Translations under genes and position numbers: made by a program
Shown: positions 37,806-47,005 of the stretch, piece by piece
Numbering within the stretch: position 1 is the first letter of the stretch
How the letters are laid out: every line of letters begins with the position of its first letter
The notes under the pieces: model-generated
The model's input: the letters and a program-made list of their open reading frames with translations, nothing else
What the model was told of the DNA's origin: nothing
Database searches by the model: none
Origin: Helicobacter anatolicus
GTDB taxonomy: Bacteria > Campylobacterota > Campylobacteria > Campylobacterales > Helicobacteraceae
Assembly: GCF_021300615.1 (NCBI RefSeq)
Contig: NZ_JAJTMY010000002.1
Span: 186,001 to 250,000, forward strand
Length of the DNA stretch: 64,000 nt
Direction: 5' to 3'

Positions 37806-39095
37806 ATGCAAAATTTAGCACAAGAAGATTTGAAGTATATTTGGCATCCTTGTACGCAAATGCAAGATCATGAGAGTATTCCATTGATTCCGATAAAACG
37901 GGGTGAGGGGGTGTATTTGTATGATTTTGAAAATAGATCTTATATTGATGGAATTAGTAGTTGGTGGGTAAATATTTTTGGACATTGTAATCCATATATT
38001 TCCCAAAAATTAAAAGATCAAGTAGAGAACTTGGAACATGTTTTATTGGCAGGGTTTACGCATAAGCCTGTTATTGAACTTTCAAAAAGGCTTTGTGAGT
38101 TATTGCCAAATCCTTTAAATAAATGTTTTTATGCAGATAATGGTTCTTCTGCAATTGAAGTAGCATTAAAAATGAGTTTTCATAAAGCTCAAATTGAAGG
38201 TAAAAGAAAAACAAAATTTCTTTCTTTGCGTAATGCATATCATGGGGAAACTTTGGGAGCATTAAGTGTGGGGAATGTAGATCTTTATAAAAAAATTTAC
38301 GCGCCATTATTGCTTGATTGCATTGAGGTAGATGTACCAAATGGAGATGAATATGAAAAAGAGATTATTGCATTTAAAGAGGTTGTTACAAGGAATCATC
38401 AAAATATTTGTGCATTTATTTTAGAGCCATTAGTGCAATGTGCGGGTAATATGAATATGTATAGCAAAAAGTTTGTTAAAGAGGCAGTAGAGTTTGCAAG
38501 GAGCTATGATATTGAGATTATTTTTGATGAAATTGCAGTGGGGTTTGGTAGAACGGGGAGTTTGTTTGCATTAGAACAATGTGAAGTAATACCAGATTAT
38601 CTTTGCCTATCAAAGGGGATTACAGGAGGTTTCTTGCCCTTAGCGGTAGTGGTAACAACAGATGAAATTTATCAAAGTTTTTATGCGCCTTATAAACAGA
38701 TTCATAAAGCTTTTTTACATTCTCATAGTTATACAGGAAACCCTTTGGCTTGTGCCTGTGCAAATGCTGTGCTAGATATTTTTGAAAAAGAAAATGTGGT
38801 AGAGAAAAATAAGGAACTTTCTTTGTATATACAAGGAAGATTAAATAAACTAAGTGATTTTAAAAATGTAGAGAATATTCGACATTGCGGGATGATATTT
38901 GCCTTTGATTTGAGAGTAAAAAAGTATAGAGTAGGTTTAAGTTTTTTTCAAGAAGTATTAAAAGAAGGAGTTTTATTAAGGCCATTGGGGAATACTATTT
39001 ATTTTATGCCTCCTTATGTGATTACAAGAGATCAGGTAGATAAAGTTTTTGATAGTGTGGAAAAAATACTTATAAGAAAGTATTTTAATGACTAG
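37806..39095 (+). CDS. bioA: Adenosylmethionine-8-amino-7-oxononanoate aminotransferase
   Basis: A 429-residue class III PLP aminotransferase making 7,8-diaminononanoate. [57 protein letters not shown] and the PLP-lysine segment [15 protein letters not shown] are BioA features. AAAGGA precedes the ATG. Its promoter overlaps the palindrome described at 37756-37773. Confidence 0.95.
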   Translation: MQNLAQEDLKYIWHPCTQMQDHESIPLIPIKRGEGVYLYDFENRSYIDGISSWWVNIFGHCNPYISQKLKDQVENLEHVLLAGFTHKPVIELSKRLCELLPNPLNKCFYADNGSSAIEVALKMSFHKAQIEGKRKTKFLSLRNAYHGETLGALSVGNVDLYKKIYAPLLLDCIEVDVPNGDEYEKEIIAFKEVVTRNHQNICAFILEPLVQCAGNMNMYSKKFVKEAVEFARSYDIEIIFDEIAVGFGRTGSLFALEQCEVIPDYLCLSKGITGGFLPLAVVVTTDEIYQSFYAPYKQIHKAFLHSHSYTGNPLACACANAVLDIFEKENVVEKNKELSLYIQGRLNKLSDFKNVENIRHCGMIFAFDLRVKKYRVGLSFFQEVLKEGVLLRPLGNTIYFMPPYVITRDQVDKVFDSVEKILIRKYFND

Positions 39096-39104
39096 AGTAA
39101 AATT

Positions 39105-39113
39105 TGTTATACT
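39105..39113 (+). promoter_or_regulatory. Extended -10 promoter of the dCache chemoreceptor gene
   Basis: TGT-TATACT (39105-39113) is an extended -10 element just after bioA, predicting a start near 39120 and a leader of about 26 nt. The receptor is thus probably not cotranscribed with bioA only. Confidence 0.55.
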
Positions 39114-39145
39114 TATGGGATTAAAACAAAAATAAGGGATTCTAA

Positions 39146-41140
39146 ATGAATAGCATAAAAGCAAAGTTAATGGCGATATCTTTTAGCATGATCGCAATTA
39201 TACTTTTGGTAATCGGAACTATATCTTATAGGACAACAAAATCTAATGCTTTAGAGCAAGCTATTGGAGAGTATATTAATGCTGTGGAGTTTGCTGATAT
39301 TTCTATTGTATCTTCAAAGCAACAAATTTTTTCTAGCATGGTACATTTTTTACGAGGAATTAATGATTTTTCTAATAGTGTTTTTCAAGATAGAAGTGTT
39401 ATAACAGAAAAGATTGGTTTAATGCTTAAGCCATTTAAGGATGGTGGGAATTATTTGAGTGTATTTTTTGCATTTAATGATGGGGAGTTGATTTTAAGCA
39501 ATCTTGATACAGATAGAGCAGGAAAAAAATACACAACTTACGGCAAGATACAGGACTTTGATGCAAGACAAAGAGAGTGGTATCAACTTGCTTTGAAAAA
39601 TAGAAAATTTATCACAACTCCCGTATATATAGATAAAGTGACAAAAGAGCTTTGTTTTACTTATGCAATACCATTGTATAGAGATGGAAAACTATTAGGG
39701 GTTTTAGGTGTTGATAGACGATTGAGAAGTTTGCAAGAGCAATTTACAAGTATGCCAGGGCATATTGTGGCAATTGATAGGAGTAAGAAACCATTTGTAG
39801 CATCTTCTCTTCAAGAGATTTCTGGTCATGCGAGTGTGGATTATGCAAAATTATATGAAAAAGCATTGATGACAAAAAATTTACAACCCTTTACTTTTCA
39901 AGATAAGAATGATCAGGCAAATATTGTAGTGTGTAAAACTGAAGAAGCAGGCACACCTTTTACATATACAATTTGTAGTGTGGAAAATACCGCAAAGGTA
40001 ATGAATTTAATTGAAGAAGATTCTAGAATACATGTAATTACGGCAATCATTTTGGGAGCAATTGGGATTTGTTTGATGTATTTTATTGTAACTTACTATT
40101 TAAAACCTGTTGAAATTATCCAAGAAGGTCTAAATAGTTTTTTTGCTTATGTTAATCATGAAAAAGATGAAATTGCAAGAATTCAAGTGGATACAAAAGA
40201 TGAGTTTGGTCAAATGGCTGCATTGTTAAATAAAAATATCGAACAATCTAAAGCGATATTAGAACAGGATGCAAAAGCATTAAGAGAATCGGCAAATGCC
40301 TGTAAAATATTAGAAAGAGGTAATCTTAGTGTGAGAATTAAAGAGGTACCAAAAAATCCACAACTTACAGAATTGATTAATTTATTAAACTCGACTTTTG
40401 CGACATTTGAGAGAAAGATTGGGAAAGATCTTAATGAGATTAATAGGGTATTTGTTTCTTATAGAAATCTTGATTTTACAACTGAAATAAAAAATGCAAA
40501 TGGTGATGTGGAATTGGTAACAAATGAATTAGGTGGTGAGATTAGAAAGATGTTGGCAACTTCTGAAGAGTTTGCAAAAAATCTAGGTCGTGTGTCTAGT
40601 GATCTTTCTTTGGCTGTAAGAAGCTTGACACAAACCTCTGATTTACAAGCAGATTCTTTAAATAAAACTACAAAGTCTATTTATAACATTACACAAACAA
40701 TGGAAGATGTTAATAAAAAAACTACCCAAGTTATTAAACAATCTGAAGAAATTAAATCTGTTATTGGTATTATTAGAGATATTGCTGATCAAACCAATCT
40801 TCTTGCATTAAATGCAGCGATTGAAGCAGCAAGAGCAGGGGAACATGGTAGAGGATTTGCTGTTGTTGCTGATGAAGTAAGAAAACTTGCTGAAAGAACA
40901 CAAAAAAGCTTGGGAGAAATTGAAGCAAATACCAATATTTTGGTGCAATCAATTAATGAAGTGGGTACTTCTATCAATGAGCAAGTAGAAAGTGTTTCAC
41001 AAATCAATTCTACAATCGATGATTTGGAAAAAATCACTCAAGAAAATGTGGAAATTGCTAAACAATCTTCTGATATTAGTAATAAAATTGAAAGTATTGC
41101 TGAAAAGATTCTAACGGATATTAATAAGAAAAAATATTAA
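39146..41140 (+). CDS. Methyl-accepting chemotaxis protein with periplasmic dCache domain
   Basis: A 664-residue transmembrane chemoreceptor. Membrane segment 1 is at about 10-28, a dCache_1 periplasmic domain spans about 35-285, and segment 2 is at about 293-315. HAMP and linker regions follow. The signalling tip [20 protein letters not shown] lies at about residue 550. The dCache domain has [11 protein letters not shown] and GVLGVD, resembling amino-acid-binding dCache domains, although the usual aromatic five residues before the Arg is Phe. Ligand is inference. A strong terminator follows. Confidence 0.92.
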   Translation: MNSIKAKLMAISFSMIAIILLVIGTISYRTTKSNALEQAIGEYINAVEFADISIVSSKQQIFSSMVHFLRGINDFSNSVFQDRSVITEKIGLMLKPFKDGGNYLSVFFAFNDGELILSNLDTDRAGKKYTTYGKIQDFDARQREWYQLALKNRKFITTPVYIDKVTKELCFTYAIPLYRDGKLLGVLGVDRRLRSLQEQFTSMPGHIVAIDRSKKPFVASSLQEISGHASVDYAKLYEKALMTKNLQPFTFQDKNDQANIVVCKTEEAGTPFTYTICSVENTAKVMNLIEEDSRIHVITAIILGAIGICLMYFIVTYYLKPVEIIQEGLNSFFAYVNHEKDEIARIQVDTKDEFGQMAALLNKNIEQSKAILEQDAKALRESANACKILERGNLSVRIKEVPKNPQLTELINLLNSTFATFERKIGKDLNEINRVFVSYRNLDFTTEIKNANGDVELVTNELGGEIRKMLATSEEFAKNLGRVSSDLSLAVRSLTQTSDLQADSLNKTTKSIYNITQTMEDVNKKTTQVIKQSEEIKSVIGIIRDIADQTNLLALNAAIEAARAGEHGRGFAVVADEVRKLAERTQKSLGEIEANTNILVQSINEVGTSINEQVESVSQINSTIDDLEKITQENVEIAKQSSDISNKIESIAEKILTDINKKKY

Positions 41141-41146
41141 TTTTAT

Positions 41147-41192
41147 CTATCGTGGGAATATCTTATTCTCCGCGATAGGTTTAGCTCTTTTT
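41147..41192 (+). terminator. Rho-independent terminator of the dCache receptor gene
   Basis: CTATCGTGGG and the matching arm ending CGCGATAG (41147-41178) form a stem of about 10 bp with two G-T pairs, extended by GAATA/TATTC past a bulge. A five-T run follows at 41188-41192. Confidence 0.8.
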
Positions 41193-41575
41193 AACAACCT
41201 TCTTAATATAAGATATATTTTTTAATTATCAATTAAATTTTTTTATAGACTTTCAAATCTTTAATGTTAAGTATTATGTATTTGTTTGAGAAGGGTAGGA
41301 AAGGTTTATTTTAAACTTAAATATGTGAGTACACACTTTGTAGCAAAAGATGCAGGATAATTTATATAGTGAGTAAATATATATTGGTATTATGGTTTTT
41401 GTGTAAAATTTTGTAGCTATTTGTATTTTTTTAATTATCTATTTGACTAATTTTATTTTGATTGTTTCTTGCTATTTTTTTAAATAGATTAGGGTGATTA
41501 TATTTGGCTGGATTCTTTCTATCGGGTTCTATGTATTACGATACATAATAGCGTAGTTTTGTATTTTTAGAGATT
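41193..41575. other. 383-bp AT-rich gap between terminator and outer membrane protein gene
   Basis: No convincing gene or RNA. The one structured element is TATGTAT-TACG-ATACATA (41530-41547), a 7-bp hairpin 29 bp past the outer membrane protein stop, without a clear T run. It may aid termination of that gene. Confidence 0.5.
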
Positions 41576-42250
41576 TTATTTGGAATTTGTAAATTGTTTA
41601 GGGAAAATTTTATCAAAAGGAATAGTGAAGCGATAAGTATAGGTAATATTGATTGTATAAGGACTATAAAGATAGAATTGGTTTCCTTTGAGTGGGCCAG
41701 ATTGAGCAAGAATATAAGTAGCTTCTAAGCGATGATTTTCATCAAAAAGATAACTAAAGCCTAATTTTAATCCAATCCCAAAAGAAAAGTTTTGATATTT
41801 TTGGATTTTAATCGCTCCCATATTGATACCAAAAATAAATCCAAAAGTTTGACGATCTCTGGGGAAAAAATCATAAAGCATATCATAGCTAAAAAGTAGA
41901 GCATGAGAGCTTATTGGCCCTTCTTGTGTGATGTGAAAGGTGTTGTAGGTTTCAAAAAGAATTCTAGCACCAAATAGATTTGGAGGTAGGGGAATTAGCA
42001 TGGATTGAAAATTTTGATAACCAATGAGTGCATGGATTCCATAAGCACTAGAATGGGAAAAAGTTTTCTTTTCTAAAGATTGGATAGGGGTGCTAGGTAG
42101 TCCTACACCACCCCCAACTAAAAAACCACTTTTATTGCCACCTTTGATATAATCCTGTACAAATGTAGGACTTATAGGTGAAAGAGGTTTGAGATCTGCA
42201 AGCAAAAAGCTGCAAAAATAACATAAAAAAAACAATTGTTTTTTTAGCAA
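41576..42250 (-). CDS. Helicobacter-type outer membrane beta-barrel protein
   Basis: A 224-residue exported protein with a signal peptide (about residues 1-18, ending LLADLKP) and a body of alternating amphipathic strands with frequent Gly and aromatic residues (SFGIGLKLGFSYLFDENHRLEATYI; ITYTYRF near the end), as in small Helicobacter Hop/Hor/Hof-family proteins. The C-terminal barrel strand is followed by a tail (PFDKIFPKQFTNSK) rather than ending in Phe. TTG at 42250 follows AAGGT; no in-frame ATG fits. The nifU terminator lies upstream, so it needs its own promoter. Confidence 0.75.
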   Translation of the reverse strand: MLKKQLFFLCYFCSFLLADLKPLSPISPTFVQDYIKGGNKSGFLVGGGVGLPSTPIQSLEKKTFSHSSAYGIHALIGYQNFQSMLIPLPPNLFGARILFETYNTFHITQEGPISSHALLFSYDMLYDFFPRDRQTFGFIFGINMGAIKIQKYQNFSFGIGLKLGFSYLFDENHRLEATYILAQSGPLKGNQFYLYSPYTINITYTYRFTIPFDKIFPKQFTNSK

Positions 42251-42283
42251 ATGAATACCTTAAAAATATTTTTGCTATTGTAT

Positions 42284-42318
42284 CAAAAACTTACACCTTT
42301 TTGTGGAGGTGTAAGTTT
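42284..42318 (-). terminator. Rho-independent terminator of iscS-nifU
   Basis: AAACTTACACCT (42287-42298) and AGGTGTAAGTTT (42307-42318) form a perfect 12-bp stem with an 8-nt loop, 3 bp beyond the nifU stop. Read on the minus strand it continues into a T run. Confidence 0.92.
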
Positions 42319-42321
42319 GTT

Positions 42322-43301
42322 TTAGATAGGTAAAACGCGTATTTTTGGATCAAGTTTTTCTTGTAATACACCTTCAATAGCAAAAAGAGTACCTGTTGAA
42401 GCACTAGCACAACCATTGCAAGCACCCATATATCGGATATAAATATCAATATATCCATCACTACTATTTTTGATATCTAAAATTTCCATATCCCCACCAT
42501 CCATCATGAGCATAGGACGAATATTTTCATCAATAGCCTTATCTACAGCTTTGATTTTTTGCACCATTGTCATGTCAGCAAAACTTAATTCCCCATTATT
42601 TTCTTTAGAAATATTTTCTTTTAATTTTTCTGATTCTATTTGTGCTCTAACATCTGCTAGGATATCTACAAGATAGTAATCACGCTTTTCATGACCACCT
42701 GGTTTAATGCAACTTTTGCAAAATGCACCTGCTTTGGTGTATTGAGTGATTTCTTCAACAGTTTTTAGATCATTGAGACGAATGACTTCCTTAATTGTAG
42801 AAAGACTTACTCTAGCACACTCACATACAATAATTTCATCTTCAAAATCTTCAGCATTTTTTCCAAGATATAATCCCGCAGCTTTTTTGATAACATCATA
42901 AGCCATTACAGAACAGTGCATTTTTTGACCAGGGACAGCAGGAGTATCTGGATCATCTCTTAGTGCATGTTCTACATCAAGATTTGTAATTTTTACCGCA
43001 TCTTGAACTTTTTTTCCTAAGCAGAGTTCTACCATCATATCACTACTTGCAATTGCTGTGCCACAACCAAAACTTTTAAATTTTGCATCAATAATTACAT
43101 CATTTTCATCTACTAGCCAATAAAGTCGTACAGCATCGCCACAAGATTCTGCGCCATAATCTGCAACAATTAGTTTTGCATTTTTTTCATCAGCATCTTT
43201 TTGTGTTAAAACACCAAGATGAGTAGGATTATCCATTCTCTCGCTAACTTTTTTTGAATATGCATCCCAGAGAGCACCACCAATTAAATCATTTTTTGCC
43301 A

Positions 43302-43302
<1 letters not shown>
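42322..43302 (-). CDS. nifU: NifU-type Fe-S cluster scaffold
   Basis: A 326-residue three-domain scaffold. An IscU-like N-domain has cysteines in GAESCGDAVRL, KSFGCGTAIASSDMM and MHCSVMA. A BFD-like [2Fe-2S] middle domain has VCECARVS and AFCKSCIKPGG. The NFU C-domain ends with MGACNGCASASTGTLF. It starts on the last base of iscS (TAATG). With IscS it supplies Fe-S clusters for the whole cell in Helicobacter. Confidence 0.96.
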
Positions 43303-44489
<1,187 letters not shown>

Positions 44490-44568
44490 CTAAAGTAATA
44501 ATAAAAAAATGTAAAAATTAGTTTTTAATAATTTTATTGACTTCCATAAAAATAGTGAAGTTGGGTGT

Positions 44569-44574
44569 ATTATA
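44569..44574 (-). promoter_or_regulatory. -10 element of the iscS-nifU promoter
   Basis: A perfect TATAAT on the minus strand behind a T run, predicting a start near 44562 and a long leader of about 85 nt. The leader contains a weak ACTTC/GAAGT inverted repeat; no clear Fur or IscR box could be assigned. Confidence 0.65.
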
Positions 44575-44610
44575 GTAAAAAAATGTAATCATTTTTCAAT
44601 GAAGTTTATT

Positions 44611-44964
44611 TTATTTTGCAATGACTACAGCGATTGCAAAATTTCCATCATGCGTAATACTTAGTGAAAAATCTTGAAAACCAAGAGCTAATTTTTTATC
44701 TTTTTGAAGATGGATTATGGGAGCATTTTTATGGTTTTTACTAATATGCATATCCAAAAATCCCAATTCTGCACCTATGCCAGTTCCAATGGCTTTGGAA
44801 CATGCTTCTTTTGCAGCCCAAAAACCAGCAATGGTTTGGATATTGTTGTGGGTAAGAAGGATTTCTTCCTGTGATAAGAAACGCTCCAGAAATTTTTGTG
44901 AATGTTTATTGTATATTTTTTGGATTCTTGTAATAGTAACAATATCAATCCCTATTTTTATCAT
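44611..44964 (-). CDS. acpS: Holo-[acyl-carrier-protein] synthase
   Basis: A 117-residue phosphopantetheinyl transferase activating acyl carrier protein. IGIDIVTITRIQKI carries the metal-binding Asp, FWAAKEACSKAIGTGIG the Glu/Lys motif, and LSITHDGNFAIAVV the C-terminal motif. ATG overlaps the fliL stop (ATGA). Last gene of the run beginning with the TMAO-reductase-like gene. Confidence 0.95.
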   Translation of the reverse strand: MIKIGIDIVTITRIQKIYNKHSQKFLERFLSQEEILLTHNNIQTIAGFWAAKEACSKAIGTGIGAELGFLDMHISKNHKNAPIIHLQKDKKLALGFQDFSLSITHDGNFAIAVVIAK

Positions 44965-45482
44965 TGTACTACGAAATCTGTAAAAAAGATATTCTTCATT
45001 GGGCCATCAAGGAAAATAGGATTGACACGTTGTAAAATTTCATCTTTTATTTTTTCCTTTCCTTTAGGGCTAACAACTTCTTCTATAGACTTAGAAGACA
45101 GAATATCAATCACTATATCCTGTATAATTGTTATTTTTTGATCTACTTCTTGTTGCATTTTTGAATTACTTAGCTCGAAAGTAACAGAGACCTTGAGGTA
45201 GCGTCTACCACTCTGTGTGATAAGATTAACAACAATAGGTTTAGGCATAGGGTAGAGTGGTCCTATATTAAGAAGACTAGTGTCTTTTGGACTCGGAGAA
45301 GGTGTGGTTTGTTTTGCTTGTAGCATTTTTTCTTCAGCATCTCCTTCTCCTTTTTTATCTCCACCTACCAATAAAACAACTACAAGCACAGTGATTAAAA
45401 TGAGAAAAACAAGAACCCCTATAATTGCAAAAAGCAAAACTTTGCTTTTACCCTTTTCTTGACTTACTTCTTCTTCAGCCAT
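44961..45482 (-). CDS. fliL: Flagellar basal-body protein FliL
   Basis: A 173-residue protein with one membrane segment (VLLFAIIGVLVFLILITVLVVVLL without the flanks, about residues 15-38) and a periplasmic FliL domain (RYLKVSVTFELSN...VEEVVSPKGKEKIKDEI). FliL supports stator function in the flagellar motor. fliL next to acpS is conserved with H. pylori. Confidence 0.95.
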   Translation of the reverse strand: MAEEEVSQEKGKSKVLLFAIIGVLVFLILITVLVVVLLVGGDKKGEGDAEEKMLQAKQTTPSPSPKDTSLLNIGPLYPMPKPIVVNLITQSGRRYLKVSVTFELSNSKMQQEVDQKITIIQDIVIDILSSKSIEEVVSPKGKEKIKDEILQRVNPIFLDGPMKNIFFTDFVVQ

Positions 45483-45484
45483 TT

Positions 45485-46087
45485 TTACTCCTTAATGGTG
45501 TTGGTGTAGTAGCTTAGACTACTTTTTCCAAATTTTTTTGACTTTATTATACTAAAATCTTCAATCATTTGTGGCATTTTATAATCACTAAAATGTTCAA
45601 AGATTATTATTAATTCCTGGTTTGTTTGTATCTTTTTTAGAAGCAAGAAGCATTCTTCATATATTTTTTGAAAATTTTTCCTAATAGGAAAGGGAGGATC
45701 GAAAAATAAAATTAATTTTTTTTCTATTAAATTTTTTACAATTTGTGGGAGCAGAATAAAACTATCCCCAAAAAAAATATCCATATTAAAATAAGGAAAT
45801 TTTTCTTTAATATTCTGTGCATTTTGCTTAAGTATTTCAAAAGCTTGTTTGTTTTTCTCGATACAAATAGCACTTTGTGCACCTCTGCTTAGTGCTTCAA
45901 TTGCAATAGAACCTGTGCCTGCAAAAACTTCAATAAAATGATGACTTGATAGGTCATGATTTAAAGTATTAAAAAGAGATTCTTTTAAAATAGCCTTACT
46001 AGATCTTGTGGTTTGTGTTTTGGACATCAAAATAGAATGGCCTTTTAATAAGCCGCCGATAACTCGTATGGTACTTTTATTGTTCAT
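45485..46087 (-). CDS. rsmD: 16S rRNA (guanine966-N2)-methyltransferase
   Basis: A 200-residue SAM methyltransferase. IRVIGGLLKGHSI at the start, FIEVFAGTGSIAIEALSRGA as SAM motif I and the catalytic FFDPPFP motif are RsmD features. It overlaps the upstream hypothetical gene by 11 bp and is 2 bp from fliL. Confidence 0.93.
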   Translation of the reverse strand: MNNKSTIRVIGGLLKGHSILMSKTQTTRSSKAILKESLFNTLNHDLSSHHFIEVFAGTGSIAIEALSRGAQSAICIEKNKQAFEILKQNAQNIKEKFPYFNMDIFFGDSFILLPQIVKNLIEKKLILFFDPPFPIRKNFQKIYEECFLLLKKIQTNQELIIIFEHFSDYKMPQMIEDFSIIKSKKFGKSSLSYYTNTIKE

Positions 46088-46457
46088 TTTTATTAGTATG
46101 TAGAGTTTGATAAATTTTTTTAGAAAATTCTTGCAAAATAGAATCTATTTTTGCTTGGATTTGTGGATCTTTAATATTTAGTAATTCTTTGGGAATGATA
46201 GAGTTAGAAGTTAATGTTGTTTTTTTTACTTTCGTGTGATAGAACTCTTGTAAATCCCTAAAGAGACTCGCAGGGGTAAATGGCTTAATAATATCAGCTT
46301 GAATTGAACTATTGATGCTACAAAGAGGTTTTGTAATATTTAATGCAATATCAGAAATAATTAGCTCTGCATCTTGATAACTGCAAAGATATTCTTGGAG
46401 ATAATACTCAAGAGCACTTTGCAGAAGTGTAGATTCGCACATGATACAGATTTTCAT
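46077..46457 (-). CDS. Hypothetical protein, conserved position before rsmD
   Basis: A 126-residue soluble protein that I do not recognise. The N-terminal MKICIMCESTLLQSALEYYL has a receiver-like beta-alpha look but lacks the acidic phosphorylation pocket. The C-terminal 40 residues form an amphipathic helix (DPQIQAKIDSILQEFSKKIY). It lies 6 bp after the cytochrome gene and overlaps rsmD. A gene of unknown function precedes rsmD in H. pylori too, by recollection. Confidence 0.65.
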   Translation of the reverse strand: MKICIMCESTLLQSALEYYLQEYLCSYQDAELIISDIALNITKPLCSINSSIQADIIKPFTPASLFRDLQEFYHTKVKKTTLTSNSIIPKELLNIKDPQIQAKIDSILQEFSKKIYQTLHTNKNEQ

Positions 46458-46463
46458 TGTGTT

Positions 46464-47003
46464 TTACTCATCATCATCTGTTGCATAACCGTCTATAGCA
46501 TGTGCTCTAAGATATTGGATAATAACATCTGCTTCACTATCTGTAGGCATTGCGAATGCCCTCATAGTTGTAAAAATACCTTCCCACTCTAGCATGGTAT
46601 GTTCTTTCGGAGCGTGTGCAGCATGACACATAGAACAGGTATCATAATAAAGAATTTCTGCATCTGCCCATGCATTTGCTTGATCTTCTGATACTTTGTT
46701 TTTTGCAATAGCAATTTCTAAAGAATTTTTATTGTTATCATCATCAAAGATAATAAGTGGCAGCATAGTGTTTTTTGTTGCATAAAGTGTTTTTGTATCT
46801 TTATTTTTAAGAAAACCCTGTACTTTGAGGATAATTCTTTCATTATCCTCTTTGACTTTCTCGCCAAATGTTCCTCTTGATATAATTCCTATTTTTTTAT
46901 TTGCTATAGGATCAAAAACCTCTACTTTGTCATCAATTACATAAAATATTTGTGCTGATGCAAAAAGTGTAAAGCTTGTAAGAATAGTAAGAAATTTTTT
47001 CAT
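46464..47003 (-). CDS. Exported monohaem c-type cytochrome
   Basis: A 179-residue periplasmic protein with a signal peptide (ending about FASAQ) and one haem site, CSMCH (residues 123-127), with a likely axial Met in MRAFAMP. An N-terminal beta domain (KVEVFDPIANKKIGIISRG) precedes it, as in the C-terminal domain of TorC. It begins 2 bp after the molybdoenzyme gene and is probably its electron donor, matching the Cj0264/Cj0265 pair in Campylobacter. Confidence 0.88.
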   Translation of the reverse strand: MKKFLTILTSFTLFASAQIFYVIDDKVEVFDPIANKKIGIISRGTFGEKVKEDNERIILKVQGFLKNKDTKTLYATKNTMLPLIIFDDDNNKNSLEIAIAKNKVSEDQANAWADAEILYYDTCSMCHAAHAPKEHTMLEWEGIFTTMRAFAMPTDSEADVIIQYLRAHAIDGYATDDDE

Positions 47004-47005
47004 AG

